Source: an uncultured Bacteriovorax sp. (GTDB taxonomy: Bacteria; Bdellovibrionota; Bacteriovoracia; Bacteriovoracales; Bacteriovoracaceae). From it: a stretch of 64,000 nt of DNA. Below, piece by piece: positions 38,866-48,241 of this stretch. The number at the start of each line of letters is the position of its first letter. Position 1 is the first letter of the stretch. The notes beneath the pieces are model-generated. The model saw nothing but the letters and a program-made list of their open reading frames with translations, was not told the origin of the DNA and did no database searches. Location of the stretch: contig CAMLMH010000003.1 in the NCBI GenBank assembly GCA_946481315.1, positions 62,001-126,000 on the forward strand, written 5' to 3'. A program made the position numbers and the translations under genes.

Positions 38866-40782
38866 ATGAATAAACCACAATTTACACCCCCACAAAATGT
38901 TTCAGAAGTCCTCGCTCGCCTGCCACGACCTAAGTCGATCGTTGTCACGGGAGGAATGCCCTATGCTAATGGTCCCTTACACCTCGGTCACCTGGCCGGT
39001 GCTATGGTCCCTCCGGATATCATGGCCCGCTATGCACGTATGCTCGTTGGGAAACAAAATGTTTTGTTCGTCAGCGGAAATGATGATCACGGTTCAACGT
39101 CGGAAGTCGCAGCTTTAAAAGCAGGAATGCCGGTTCGTGAATTCATTGATCAAATTCACAATAAACAAGTTCAAACAACGAACCGCTATGGAATTTCTTA
39201 CGATATTTTTTCCGGAACTTCGCAGCCTGATTGTTATCCAACTCACAAGGAAGTGTGCCAGGATTTCATGCGAAGACTTTGGAAAAATAAAATGCTCGAC
39301 AAGAAAGTCACGAAGCAATGGTACGATCCAACGATTGATCGTTTCTTACAAGACCGAAATGTCACGGGAAAATGTCCGAATCCAAATTGCAGCAACGAAA
39401 CGGCTTACAGCGACTCATGTGAAGTCTGTGGAATGCAATACGATCCTTCTCAGCTTATTAATCCAAAATCTTCTCTCTCTGAAGCCACTCCTGTGCTCAA
39501 AGATACAGCTCATTTATGGCTGGATATGTGGAAAGTCTCCGATCAGCTTACGGAATGGATTAAAACCAAACAAAACAAATGGCGAAAAGGCGTAGTGAAT
39601 GAAGTTATTGAGACAGTTCAGCCGGCCTTTCAATTCGACAACACCCACGAAGCGGCTTATAAAGAAATGAAAGCATCGCTGCCAAAGCATAAGTCGCGAT
39701 ACGCACCCGGAAAAAAAGTGGTGGTGCAATTTGAAAGCCTCTCTGACTTTTCATCCGGAAAAAGAGCAATGGAAGCTAAAAATATTCCTTGCGAAACACT
39801 TGATGGATGGGCCCACCGTTCGATAACTCGCGATGTGAGCTGGGGGATCCCTGTGCCGGAAGAGATTGATCCGGAAATGAAAGGCAAAACTTTATACGTC
39901 TGGCCTGATTCACTGATAGCGCCTATTTCTTTTACAAAAGTTGCTCTGGCCAAGCAGGGACGCGATATTAAGGAATGGGAAAGATTCTGGAAAGATCCGG
40001 AGGCAAAAGTTTATCAGTTCCTAGGAATTGATAACGTATACTTTTATGTACTCATGCAGGGAGCGATGTGGCTTGGAGTGCGTGGAGCAGACACTCAGGA
40101 TTACGTTATGACTGATGTCTATTCAGTCTTCCATTTGATGGTTAACGGAGAAAAGATGTCCAAATCCCGTGGAAATTTCTACAGTGGTGATCAGCTCACT
40201 GAAGAGATGGGTTATCATCCGGATCAGATTCGCTATTTCCTATCAACGCTTTCACTTGCTGAAAAACAATCAAACTTTGATTTTGAAACTTTCAACGAGC
40301 GCAATAAATTTTTAGCAGGTCCGATGAATGCGGCCATTGAAAAACCTCTATCAGCGGCACTTTCAAAATTTGGCGGTGTTGTTCCTGAAGGAAAGTTGCT
40401 GGAAAAAGCCGAAAAAGAAACAATGAAGATCGTACAACTTTATGTGAAAAACATGGAGAAGGCTGATCACATTACACTACTAGGCCAGATCGAAAATTAT
40501 GCCCGTCTGATTAACAGTTTCTTCGTACAATACAAGCCCCATGATGACCGTCATGATGAGACAGAAAGAAAAGATGCGCTTTATACCTCATTTTATATTT
40601 TGAAAAATCTGATGATCATGCTGCATCCTTTTGTCCCGCAAACAATGGAAAAAGTGCGACAGTCACTCAATTTGCCTGAATCCGTTTTCTCGATTGATGA
40701 ATTGGGGAAACCGCTGCCGCCGGGACATAAGATTGGTGAGAAGCTCACTTATTTCCCGGCCGTCGAAGGAAACGTCGAATAG
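38866..40782 (+). CDS. metG: Methionyl-tRNA synthetase with an internal insertion
   Basis: A 638-residue class I synthetase that charges tRNA-Met. HIGH-type motif HLGH (39-42), one zinc knuckle C170-x4-C175...C185-x2-C188, and KMSKS (GEKMSKSRGN) are present, as are the GNDDHG and ITRDVSWGIPVP blocks. About 55-60 extra residues (about 250-310, from QPAFQFDNTH to the point before GWAHRSITRD) interrupt the usual join between the connective peptide and the ITRD block. The expected YVWFDA reads YVWPDSLIAP. There is no C-terminal dimerisation OB domain. The SD is weak. It stands alone. Confidence 0.93.
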   Translation: MNKPQFTPPQNVSEVLARLPRPKSIVVTGGMPYANGPLHLGHLAGAMVPPDIMARYARMLVGKQNVLFVSGNDDHGSTSEVAALKAGMPVREFIDQIHNKQVQTTNRYGISYDIFSGTSQPDCYPTHKEVCQDFMRRLWKNKMLDKKVTKQWYDPTIDRFLQDRNVTGKCPNPNCSNETAYSDSCEVCGMQYDPSQLINPKSSLSEATPVLKDTAHLWLDMWKVSDQLTEWIKTKQNKWRKGVVNEVIETVQPAFQFDNTHEAAYKEMKASLPKHKSRYAPGKKVVVQFESLSDFSSGKRAMEAKNIPCETLDGWAHRSITRDVSWGIPVPEEIDPEMKGKTLYVWPDSLIAPISFTKVALAKQGRDIKEWERFWKDPEAKVYQFLGIDNVYFYVLMQGAMWLGVRGADTQDYVMTDVYSVFHLMVNGEKMSKSRGNFYSGDQLTEEMGYHPDQIRYFLSTLSLAEKQSNFDFETFNERNKFLAGPMNAAIEKPLSAALSKFGGVVPEGKLLEKAEKETMKIVQLYVKNMEKADHITLLGQIENYARLINSFFVQYKPHDDRHDETERKDALYTSFYILKNLMIMLHPFVPQTMEKVRQSLNLPESVFSIDELGKPLPPGHKIGEKLTYFPAVEGNVE

Positions 40783-40814
40783 GTTCCATTCCCCTCAATT
40801 GTGGTGGAACCTTT
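40783..40814. repeat. REP-like element, short copy
   Basis: GGTTCCA and TGGAACC flank a short T-rich centre between metG and a convergent outer-membrane-type gene. Confidence 0.55.
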
Positions 40815-40825
40815 CGGCTTTGAAT

Positions 40826-41830
40826 TCAGATAGCGAGATCAACGTAAAGAGCAACCTCTGGATACGCTGCTTTTTTAGATAGACCATCACGCCCGTCGCG
40901 GGCATGTGCCAGCTCACTTCCAATTTCAAATGTAACTGAATTTTTCTGGGTAAAGGCATATGTTACGCCTGTATAGTGTTCCCAGAAATCGTCCTTGGCC
41001 TGAAAAGCACGGGAAAATCCTTCGATGTGATAGTATTTAAGCTGGTAATAAGTAGAAATTTTATCACTCCATGCATAGGTGATATAAGCCGCATTCATTT
41101 CATGGGTAATGGCCGTTTCACTATCCACTAATTCTGCGTTCTTCGCGGTATTAAGAACGATGTCGTCATTCCATAAGTAAGAAAGATTATCTGTGATCTG
41201 GACATTGATAGTAGGTAGAAGTTCCGCACTATGCTTCCAGGTATTTTTCGTTGTTTTTTTATAATCGTTATGCAGATACTGAGCAAAAAGCGAAGAACTT
41301 ACTTTGCCGAATGATTTAGAGAGTGTCGCGAATGCCCGGTTGTTTCCGTATGAGGGCAGAGCATATTCACCGTCCATTTGTTGCTTGGCCCCTGTGCTGA
41401 ACTGGCGTCGTCCGATCCCCAGGTCAAGCTTTACTCCGTTTTCTTTTTCCGTCAGAATATTTTTTCTGGTTAGTGTCAAGAGTCCGCGATAAAACGCGTT
41501 TGGATAGGCTGCACCGGAAACTTCAGAAGGCTGATCGCTGAATTTAAATTCAGCTGTTGTTAAAAGTTGCCAGTTATCCGTTGGTTTATAGACCAGCGTC
41601 GGGTTATGCATGATTTTAAAGTCTTTAATGTTGCGCTCGCTGGAGTTGTTGCTTTCAGTATTACGGCGAACACCATAAATTTCTCCGTGATAGGAAGCAG
41701 TGAAATGTTTCGCCAGGTAATCTATAATTTTATCATCCAGACCCAAGGACGTTTCCAGCGTTGCCTGGGCCATGAGATTAGTTGAAAGTATGAATGTTGA
41801 AGTCGCAAGCAATAGAGTTTTTGTTCTCAT
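40826..41830 (-). CDS. Outer-membrane beta-barrel-like protein
   Basis: A 334-residue protein with a signal peptide (to NLMAQA). The mature part has many alternating hydrophobic/polar strands, e.g. WQLLTTAEFKFSD, KLDLGIGRRQF, ISTYYQLKYYHIEGF, SVTFEIGSELAHA and a final VALYVDLAI. The last residue is Ile rather than the usual aromatic. It looks like a trimmed outer-membrane barrel of unknown function. No family name is given. It converges on metG. Confidence 0.7.
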   Translation of the reverse strand: MRTKTLLLATSTFILSTNLMAQATLETSLGLDDKIIDYLAKHFTASYHGEIYGVRRNTESNNSSERNIKDFKIMHNPTLVYKPTDNWQLLTTAEFKFSDQPSEVSGAAYPNAFYRGLLTLTRKNILTEKENGVKLDLGIGRRQFSTGAKQQMDGEYALPSYGNNRAFATLSKSFGKVSSSLFAQYLHNDYKKTTKNTWKHSAELLPTINVQITDNLSYLWNDDIVLNTAKNAELVDSETAITHEMNAAYITYAWSDKISTYYQLKYYHIEGFSRAFQAKDDFWEHYTGVTYAFTQKNSVTFEIGSELAHARDGRDGLSKKAAYPEVALYVDLAI

Positions 41831-42029
41831 TATTCCCCCTTTTTGAAAACAGAAGTTTTAAGTATCCTGTCTGAACGAAGAAAAACAGAGCAGGACTATC
41901 CGGCAATCCAAAAATAGGCTGATTGTAAGAAAGATTTGGAAATTACAAATTTTCTACAGAAATAATTGATCAAAACGCGACCAGGGACAATTTGGCCCTT
42001 TCTGTGCATTTGTTTGAACTGAGGTTTTT

Positions 42030-43517
42030 ATGGAAACAGAAACCAGTCAGGTCAGCGCCAACAACAGCAATATTAATTGCTCATTAGTTTTATCTCGCTT
42101 CTTTGAGTCCGCTCCATTGATGATGGGAGTAGCTGATCTGGAAGGAAACGACATCCGACACATCATCCATAATCAAACAACGGCCGAGTTTTTCCATTTT
42201 GATATTAATGGAATGAAAGGCAAACTGGCTTCAGAAGCGGGAGTTCCACACGATCTTATTGCTAAGTGGGTGGGGCATTATCGGGAAGCTCAAGAAACGA
42301 GAAAACCGGTTCGCTTTGAATATGTGCATAATGGAATCGATCTTTTTGTTACTGTCGATTTTATAGAAATGGCCGATTCAGGTTTTCCCCGTTTTTCCTA
42401 TTTTGTTCAGGATGTCACTCATCAACGCAGAAATGAAAAGGCCCTGGCGGATGAACAGGAGTTTAAAATTCTCGCCAATAAGCTTCCACAGATCATCTGG
42501 ACAGCTGATGCGGACTTTACAATCGACTGGTATAACGACCGTTGGTTTGAATTCACCGGAGCTTCTAAGGGAGCAGACTGGAATGATCAGTACTTTCATT
42601 ATCTTCATCCGGAAGATGCAAAAGAGACCCGCGACTATCTTGAAGGGATTTTAAAAGAGGATAAGGCCCACTTTGAAATGGAGTTAAGAATTAAGCGCGG
42701 ACACGATGGCGAATATCGCTGGCATCTGGTTCGTGGTGTATCCATTCGGGATAGCCTAGGAAATATCCTGAGATGGGTCGGAGCAAATACTGACATACAC
42801 GATCACAAGAAATCTCTTCGAGAGCTGGAAGAAGAAAGAGAAGTCCGGCATCGTTTCGTGACAACGTTAACTCACGATCTAAGAACCCCCTTAACCGCTT
42901 CCAAAATCGGAGCTCAAATCATTGCACGAAAGGCCAGTAGCGACCCGATCATTCTCAAAACGACTCAAAGAATTGTGGAAAACATGGACCGGGCCGATAA
43001 TATGATTCGCGATCTGCTGGATGCCAGTTATTTGTCTGCCGGTCAGGTACTGGCACTCAAATACGAGAAACTATCACTCAATCAGCTCGTACGTGAAATT
43101 CTGGAAGAGCAGGCCATCATGTATGGCGATCGTTTTGAATTAATTGAATGGAAAGAAGCCGAAGGCATGTGGGATAAGTCAGCACTACGGCGTATTCTGG
43201 AAAATCTTCTGAGTAATGCTATTAAATATGGTGAACCATTTGCTCCAATCACTATCACTTTGACAGCACAGGAAAATGCAGCCCAGTTGGCCGTACATAA
43301 TCATGGCAAGCCTCTGTCTGAAGTGGATCAAAAAAGGCTCTTCCGAAATTTTAGCCGCACAGATTCAGCCAAATCATCATTACAGCCCGGATGGGGGATA
43401 GGTCTCACTCTGGTCAGAGGACTGACTGTTTCCATGCGAGGTCAAGTTTCACTACATAGTACTGAGTTTGAAGGAACCACCTTTACCGTCACTCTTCCTC
43501 TTAATGGAGTGGGTTGA
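42030..43517 (+). CDS. Multi-PAS sensor histidine kinase
   Basis: A 495-residue soluble kinase with a first PAS-like region (20-130, LMMGVADLEGNDIRHI), a clear PAS/PAC domain (about 150-265, LPQIIWTADADFTIDWYNDRWFEFTG, then HPEDAKETRDYL and YRWHLVRGVSIRDS), a HisKA domain (VTTLTHDLRTPLTASKIGAQII) and HATPase_c with ENLLSNAIKYGEPF and GWGIGLTLVRGLT. The second PAS resembles the first PAS of the 29.6 kb kinase. No response regulator is linked. A weak SD precedes the ATG. Confidence 0.92.
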   Translation: METETSQVSANNSNINCSLVLSRFFESAPLMMGVADLEGNDIRHIIHNQTTAEFFHFDINGMKGKLASEAGVPHDLIAKWVGHYREAQETRKPVRFEYVHNGIDLFVTVDFIEMADSGFPRFSYFVQDVTHQRRNEKALADEQEFKILANKLPQIIWTADADFTIDWYNDRWFEFTGASKGADWNDQYFHYLHPEDAKETRDYLEGILKEDKAHFEMELRIKRGHDGEYRWHLVRGVSIRDSLGNILRWVGANTDIHDHKKSLRELEEEREVRHRFVTTLTHDLRTPLTASKIGAQIIARKASSDPIILKTTQRIVENMDRADNMIRDLLDASYLSAGQVLALKYEKLSLNQLVREILEEQAIMYGDRFELIEWKEAEGMWDKSALRRILENLLSNAIKYGEPFAPITITLTAQENAAQLAVHNHGKPLSEVDQKRLFRNFSRTDSAKSSLQPGWGIGLTLVRGLTVSMRGQVSLHSTEFEGTTFTVTLPLNGVG

Positions 43518-43547
43518 TATTCCTGAAATTGTTTAATAAAAAGGAAC

Positions 43548-43591
43548 AAAAAGTCTGCTGGCACCTGTAAGGATTGATGTAAGACTGACAA
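43548..43591. repeat. REP-like half element
   Basis: AAAAAGTCTGCTGGCACC then TGTAAGG, with an AGACT-like inverted end. The first 18 bases are shared exactly with 31042-31059; both follow a PAS kinase gene. Confidence 0.55.
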
Positions 43592-43733
43592 AAAATTCTG
43601 TCGATTTTTTAAATGGAAAATTTTGCTAACAAGCTGAATTTTAGTTTAGTTGAATTGCGTGCGAGTTTCCTTCACACTGACACAACACCAAGAAGATGAT
43701 GTTCATCGTTCAAGTTGCAGTATGGGGGCAATC

Positions 43734-44534
43734 GTGAAAAAGAAAATCTCTTACCTTCTCCTTTCTCTTTTAGTCAGCTGTAAACCACCAGTCGCTCAGG
43801 ATCCGGTCGGTGCCATTAATGGTCTCGTCAAGGAGTATGGCTACATAGGTTTTCAAAATCCTTTGCAGGAAGCTCGCACTGGAACTTTGCTGGCGGGACG
43901 ACCGACAGCTTTATCCTTTGTCGCCAATCACCGCGAGTGTTTTCCTGCCGAATCAGTTGAGCGCTTTGAAGATTTTTCCAACATAGAAAAAAAATATACC
44001 TATACATTTCAGGGCGGGCTGGGATTTCTTTCTCAGGGGAACCCGGTCGTGAGCGGAGGAATCAATCTGAAGAGTAATGTCTTCGTTGATATAGAACTTA
44101 ATGGAATTGTCATTGAGTATATGAGTAGCATAGCCATCACAGAATGGTATAACAACGGAATGAGTGAAACCTGTAAAAGTTATCTCAATGATGTGGGATT
44201 TATCATCCAGTCACTTCTGGCCGAAAAAATGACGATTTCTTTGCGTGATGAAAGTGGTGTGGCCATTGGCCTGGATGCCAATAATGTCCAGAAGTTTTTG
44301 AAGTTCAATCTGGGCGTTAACTGGCACATTGTAGATTCGTATAAAGTTGTCATCGATTCACCTAAATATGTGGGGTACCAGCTCGGGCGCCTTCGTCTGG
44401 AAGACAACGGCAGAACACTTTACCGAGCTTCAAAAGTGGTGGATGACAAATTTGTATTCGAATCCATCGGAATCTTTAAAGAAGAGTCATTGTTAAAAGT
44501 TAAGAGCAAACAATTTACAGCTCCGTCGATTTAA
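43734..44534 (+). CDS. Predicted lipoprotein of unknown function
   Basis: A 266-residue protein starting at GTG with GGGGG about 5 bases upstream. The N-terminus is a lipoprotein signal (KKKISYLLLSLLVSC, with Cys just after the hydrophobic stretch). The mature part has few features: NHRECFPAESVERFEDFS, a glycine-rich region TFQGGLGFLSQGNPVVSGG, and several beta strands. I recognise no family. The ATG at 43650 is too far upstream to fit the signal. The 3' end overlaps the convergent gene by four bases. Confidence 0.65.
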   Translation: MKKKISYLLLSLLVSCKPPVAQDPVGAINGLVKEYGYIGFQNPLQEARTGTLLAGRPTALSFVANHRECFPAESVERFEDFSNIEKKYTYTFQGGLGFLSQGNPVVSGGINLKSNVFVDIELNGIVIEYMSSIAITEWYNNGMSETCKSYLNDVGFIIQSLLAEKMTISLRDESGVAIGLDANNVQKFLKFNLGVNWHIVDSYKVVIDSPKYVGYQLGRLRLEDNGRTLYRASKVVDDKFVFESIGIFKEESLLKVKSKQFTAPSI

Positions 44535-44911
44535 TTCGAAAGAGTCTGACAATTAAGTTTAACTTTCACATCTGTTTTAGCTGATACATCGAGAACACCA
44601 TTTAAAGTAATGGTGTTCTCTAAATAATCGACGGCTACGCGGCCTTTAAAAGTTGAGCGTGCATTTTTCAAAATGACTGAACCAGTATCACCTTCCGTAT
44701 TGTCGAATGTTCCGGTTAAAGTATGTCCACCAAAAATCATGGTCAGTTCAGTGGCCCGGCCCAGACCATTTCGGTGTTCATAGACATTGACGACCAGTTT
44801 GTGATCTTCCATGAATAAAACCGCGTCTCCGATACACAAATTCCAGAGGCTGTCTCTGGCAGAAGCACTCAAAGAAAAGAGCAAAATTGTGGCGGCGATA
44901 GTTTTTTTCAT
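44531..44911 (-). CDS. Small secreted hypothetical protein
   Basis: A 126-residue protein with a signal peptide (MKKTIAATILLFSLSASA) and a beta-rich body (CIGDAVLFMEDHKLVVNVYEHRN, GHTLTGTFDNTEGDTGSVILKNARSTFKG). GAGGG lies 8 bases before the ATG at 44911; the ORF could start at 44941. A pair of cysteines (NLCIGD, KLNCQT) may form a disulfide. No family is recognised. It converges on the lipoprotein gene. Confidence 0.62.
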   Translation of the reverse strand: MKKTIAATILLFSLSASARDSLWNLCIGDAVLFMEDHKLVVNVYEHRNGLGRATELTMIFGGHTLTGTFDNTEGDTGSVILKNARSTFKGRVAVDYLENTITLNGVLDVSAKTDVKVKLNCQTLSN

Positions 44912-44958
44912 GATCATTTCCCTCGCCGGAACCCATATCACAGCTTTATAATTTGAGC

Positions 44959-45852
44959 ATGAAATATTTATTTTTTTTCATTCTCTTGTGCAATATGTCC
45001 GCTTTAGTGGCAAAGGAAGTGGCCCTCACTTTTGATGATGCACCAATGCCTGACAGCAAATATTTTAGCAGTGCTGAAAGAACCCGCACACTTATTGCCA
45101 AGTTAAAAAAATTGGGCATTCCGCGGGCCATGATTTTTGCCAATCCCTGCAAAGGAAATCCCCGAGAAGCCCTTACCCAGTTAGCTCTTTACAAGGATGC
45201 TGGCCATTTGATTGCCAATCATACTTGTCATCACCTGCGACTAGATGATGTCGGCGCGAAAGAATTTATCAAAGATGCAGAGCTCGCGGAAGGTCATCTG
45301 AAAAATCTTTTTTCCGGCCAGAAATATTTCCGTTTCCCTTATCTGCATGAGGGGAAAACAACGCCACTTAGGGATGAAATCCGGACCTGGATGCAAAAAA
45401 ATGATTATAGAAATGGCATGGTTAGCATTGATAACGACGATTATATTTTTTCTTTTAAAATCAATCAGGCAAAAGAAAAGGGGCTCAAGGTCGACGATGT
45501 CCGAGTAAAAAAACTTTTTATGAATCATCTTACCGTTGCCGTGGATTTTTATGATGAGCTGGCCGTTAAAACTCTAGGTCGCTCTCCAAAGCATGTTCTT
45601 CTTTTGCACGAGATGGACGCCACGGTTTTATATCTGGAAGATCTGGTAGCGGAACTTAGAAAAAGAGGCTGGACAATCATCGGTGCGGACGAGGCCTTTG
45701 CCGATCCTCTCTATAAAGAAAAACCGAAGAATACCTATGCCAACAACGGGATTATTGCTCAGATGGCTTTCGAAAAGACTGGAAAAAAGGAGGCTTACGA
45801 TACTTTTAATCAGGTCAAAGCTGCTCTTAACTCCATACTAAAAATTAAGTGA
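44959..45852 (+). CDS. Secreted polysaccharide deacetylase (NodB-like)
   Basis: A 297-residue protein with a signal peptide (MKYLFFFILLCNMSALVA). The NodB domain shows motif 1 LTFDDAPMP, motif 2 HTCHH, and motif 3 RFPYLHEG, so the metal site and catalytic Asp are present. It probably de-N-acetylates chitin-like or peptidoglycan sugars in the periplasm or outside. The ATG at 44959 is preferred to a TTG at 44953. No linked gene points to the substrate; the M23 peptidase at 31.1 kb is another wall enzyme in the window. Confidence 0.9.
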   Translation: MKYLFFFILLCNMSALVAKEVALTFDDAPMPDSKYFSSAERTRTLIAKLKKLGIPRAMIFANPCKGNPREALTQLALYKDAGHLIANHTCHHLRLDDVGAKEFIKDAELAEGHLKNLFSGQKYFRFPYLHEGKTTPLRDEIRTWMQKNDYRNGMVSIDNDDYIFSFKINQAKEKGLKVDDVRVKKLFMNHLTVAVDFYDELAVKTLGRSPKHVLLLHEMDATVLYLEDLVAELRKRGWTIIGADEAFADPLYKEKPKNTYANNGIIAQMAFEKTGKKEAYDTFNQVKAALNSILKIK

Positions 45853-45913
45853 ACTGGATAAAGACAGAAGGATAGTTTTCCGCTAAGATGGCGCCCTTGG
45901 AGAAAGCAAAGAC

Positions 45914-47416
45914 GTGAACACTACTTTTAATATCATTCAGCACTATCAGGCCTTAGACCAGATTTTTGCCAATTCTCCGGCGTTCATTGCATTGATCAGT
46001 TTGCCAGACTTTCGTTTTGAGGTCGTTAACAATGAATACCTGCGCATACTGGAAAAAAAAGAACTGATCGGAAGAACAATTTTTGAAGTATTTCCGGAAT
46101 TACAAAGCCAGGAAATTTTTAATTTATTTTCTACAGTTGTTACGACAGGTGAACCATTTGTCGGTAAAGAAATGGAAGTGCAGATAAAGTCCGAAGTACC
46201 CGGTGAAATGAAAAAACTGTTTCTCGATTTTGTTTACCAACCGATGAAAAATTCACAAAATACTATCTACGCTATAGCTGTCCAGGGGTACGACGTAACT
46301 GAAAAAGTGTTATCCCGCAAAGCGGTTGAGAACGAGCGGGAAAATTTCCGCAGGCTCTTTAAGCAAACACCGGAGATGGTGTGCATTCTGCGTGGACCAG
46401 AACATATTTTTGAGTTTGTTAATGATGCCCATATCAAAGCACTGGGATTCGATGCAACCGGATTAGCGGTTCGAACCGCTCAGCCGGAATCAGTAGAAGT
46501 ACACGGAATTTTAGATAACGTTTATCGCACAGGAATTACGGCTGAACTCCATGAAATTGCAGTCACTGTTACAGACCGCCTTCGTTATTTTAACCTGACG
46601 TATGCTGCTCGCCGGGACGATGCCGGTACTATCAACGGAATTATGATTCTGGGAGTGGAAGTAACAGCTGAAGTGATAAATCGTCAGGCGATTGAAAAAG
46701 CTGAACGTGATCTTGCTCAGGCCCTGAAAGTAAGAGATGAATTTTTATCAATTGCTTCTCATGAATTGAAAACTCCGGTGACTTCACTCAAGCTACAGTT
46801 GCAAATGGCCCAGCGAAGGCTACACACGAAAGAAATGGCCTCTCCGGATGTCATTGAGCGGACATCAAAGGCCATTCACACTTCACTTTCTCAAGTGGAA
46901 AAATTAACTGAACTGATTGATGATTTGCTGGATATTTCGCGCATTGCTAATGGTCGCCTGACTTTTGACTTCGAACAGGTTGATTTATCTGATCTTCTGC
47001 AGGAAGCGACAGAGCGATTCAGTGTGCATTTTGAAGAGGCAAAGTGCCCGGTGGATATGGAGATAAGTGATGACTTGTTAACCGTTACAGCAGACAGGTT
47101 CAGAATCGATCAGGTCATTACTAATCTTTTTACCAATGTCACTAAATATGGTAGCGGAAAACCGGTCGGTATAAAACTCTTCCGCAAGGGGCGCAGTGTT
47201 TTTATGCAGGTTCAGGATCAGGGAAGAGGCATAGATAAAACGTTACAGAAAAAAATCTTCAATCGTTTTGAGAGGGGAGATGTCAGTTTTAATATCAGTG
47301 GACTGGGTCTGGGATTGTTCATCTCCCGGATTATCGTTGAAGCCCATGGTGGAAATATAAATGTGGAAAGTGAGATTGGAAAAGGTTCTACCTTTACTGT
47401 AGAACTTCCGGTTTAG
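45914..47416 (+). CDS. PAS domain sensor histidine kinase
   Basis: A 500-residue soluble kinase with two PAS domains (about 15-130, SPAFIALISLPDFRFEVVNNEYLRIL; and 150-260, TPEMVCILRGPEHIFEFVNDAHIKALG), an H-box at about 285 (IASHELKTPVTSLKLQLQMAQRRL) and an HATPase_c with DQGRGIDKTLQKKIFNRFERG and GLGLGLFISRIIVEAHGG. It starts at GTG with GGAG upstream at long spacing. The core is closest to the kinases at 29.6 and 58.1 kb. No receiver is adjacent. Confidence 0.92.
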   Translation: MNTTFNIIQHYQALDQIFANSPAFIALISLPDFRFEVVNNEYLRILEKKELIGRTIFEVFPELQSQEIFNLFSTVVTTGEPFVGKEMEVQIKSEVPGEMKKLFLDFVYQPMKNSQNTIYAIAVQGYDVTEKVLSRKAVENERENFRRLFKQTPEMVCILRGPEHIFEFVNDAHIKALGFDATGLAVRTAQPESVEVHGILDNVYRTGITAELHEIAVTVTDRLRYFNLTYAARRDDAGTINGIMILGVEVTAEVINRQAIEKAERDLAQALKVRDEFLSIASHELKTPVTSLKLQLQMAQRRLHTKEMASPDVIERTSKAIHTSLSQVEKLTELIDDLLDISRIANGRLTFDFEQVDLSDLLQEATERFSVHFEEAKCPVDMEISDDLLTVTADRFRIDQVITNLFTNVTKYGSGKPVGIKLFRKGRSVFMQVQDQGRGIDKTLQKKIFNRFERGDVSFNISGLGLGLFISRIIVEAHGGNINVESEIGKGSTFTVELPV

Positions 47417-47437
47417 TTAAGGAAAGAGAGCTGCCAA

Positions 47438-48190
47438 ATGAAAAGTACAGTTTTTTTAAAACCTCTGGAATTTAATTTAGAAGCAATGGGAGAGCGCTGG
47501 CATCAAGGCGATAAAATCAAAGGAACTTTAAAAGTAAAAAATCACGGTGGTGATAGATGTGAACTCCCTTTCCTGAAGGTTGTCCTGATGGAAGGTTTAT
47601 ATAAAAAAATAAAGGCCCGCGATGCCAAAGCCTGGGTTGCCGTTCAAGAACAGATCCTGGCCGAAAATCTTAGCATTACCCAACAGGAAGAGGAATTTGC
47701 ATTTGAATTTAAGCTGGCTGAAAACGCTCAGATAACGGATAAAAACGGATCGCTTTATCTTGCTTTTTTCGATAAGGATGAAGCACACCCTGCTGGGCAT
47801 ATTGAGCTGGTAATTGAACCAAAGCCGGTCATTAAAAACATTCTGCAAGTAATTGAAAATTTCCTGCGTTTCAAAGTCAAAGAAATCAAAAATACAAAAG
47901 GAAAAATTGAAGTTAAACTCATTCCTCCTGCTTCAAGGGAGCTGAGTAATGTTGATTCGCTCATTATGACTTTTGCTGAGGTCGAAAAACGATTGCAGCT
48001 GACTTATCTTTTCCATCTTCGCTCTATTGATGCCGGTGCCCTGACCATGACGACAGTGAAAAAGACGAAGGAATTTGAACAGGATTTCACAGCGAAGCAG
48101 TACCTTATTTATGGAGACTCCTTAAATCAAGACTTTATTCTGGAATCCATGAATGCTGTACTGACGGACGTTCGTCCTAAACTGCTATAA
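47438..48190 (+). CDS. Arrestin-fold protein, possibly Spo0M-like
   Basis: A 250-residue cytoplasmic protein. FNLEAMGERWHQGDKIKGTLKVKNHGGD resembles the opening of arrestin-like or Spo0M (SpoOM) proteins, and later YLAFFDKDEAHPAGHIELVIEPKPVIKNILQVIE and FRFKVKEIKNTKGKIEVKLIPP fit a two-beta-domain fold. No signal peptide. It sits 21 bases after a PAS kinase on the same strand, so it may be co-transcribed. The family is a guess from pattern. Confidence 0.5.
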   Translation: MKSTVFLKPLEFNLEAMGERWHQGDKIKGTLKVKNHGGDRCELPFLKVVLMEGLYKKIKARDAKAWVAVQEQILAENLSITQQEEEFAFEFKLAENAQITDKNGSLYLAFFDKDEAHPAGHIELVIEPKPVIKNILQVIENFLRFKVKEIKNTKGKIEVKLIPPASRELSNVDSLIMTFAEVEKRLQLTYLFHLRSIDAGALTMTTVKKTKEFEQDFTAKQYLIYGDSLNQDFILESMNAVLTDVRPKLL

Positions 48191-48241
48191 TTAAGATATC
48201 TTTAAGTCACTCTTTGGCATCACTACTGGTAGGATAGACGT

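Noticed and set aside
39137..39953. Overlapping ORFs inside metG
   Set aside because: metG is fully supported by its HIGH, zinc and KMSKS motifs; the other frames show no domain or ribosome site.
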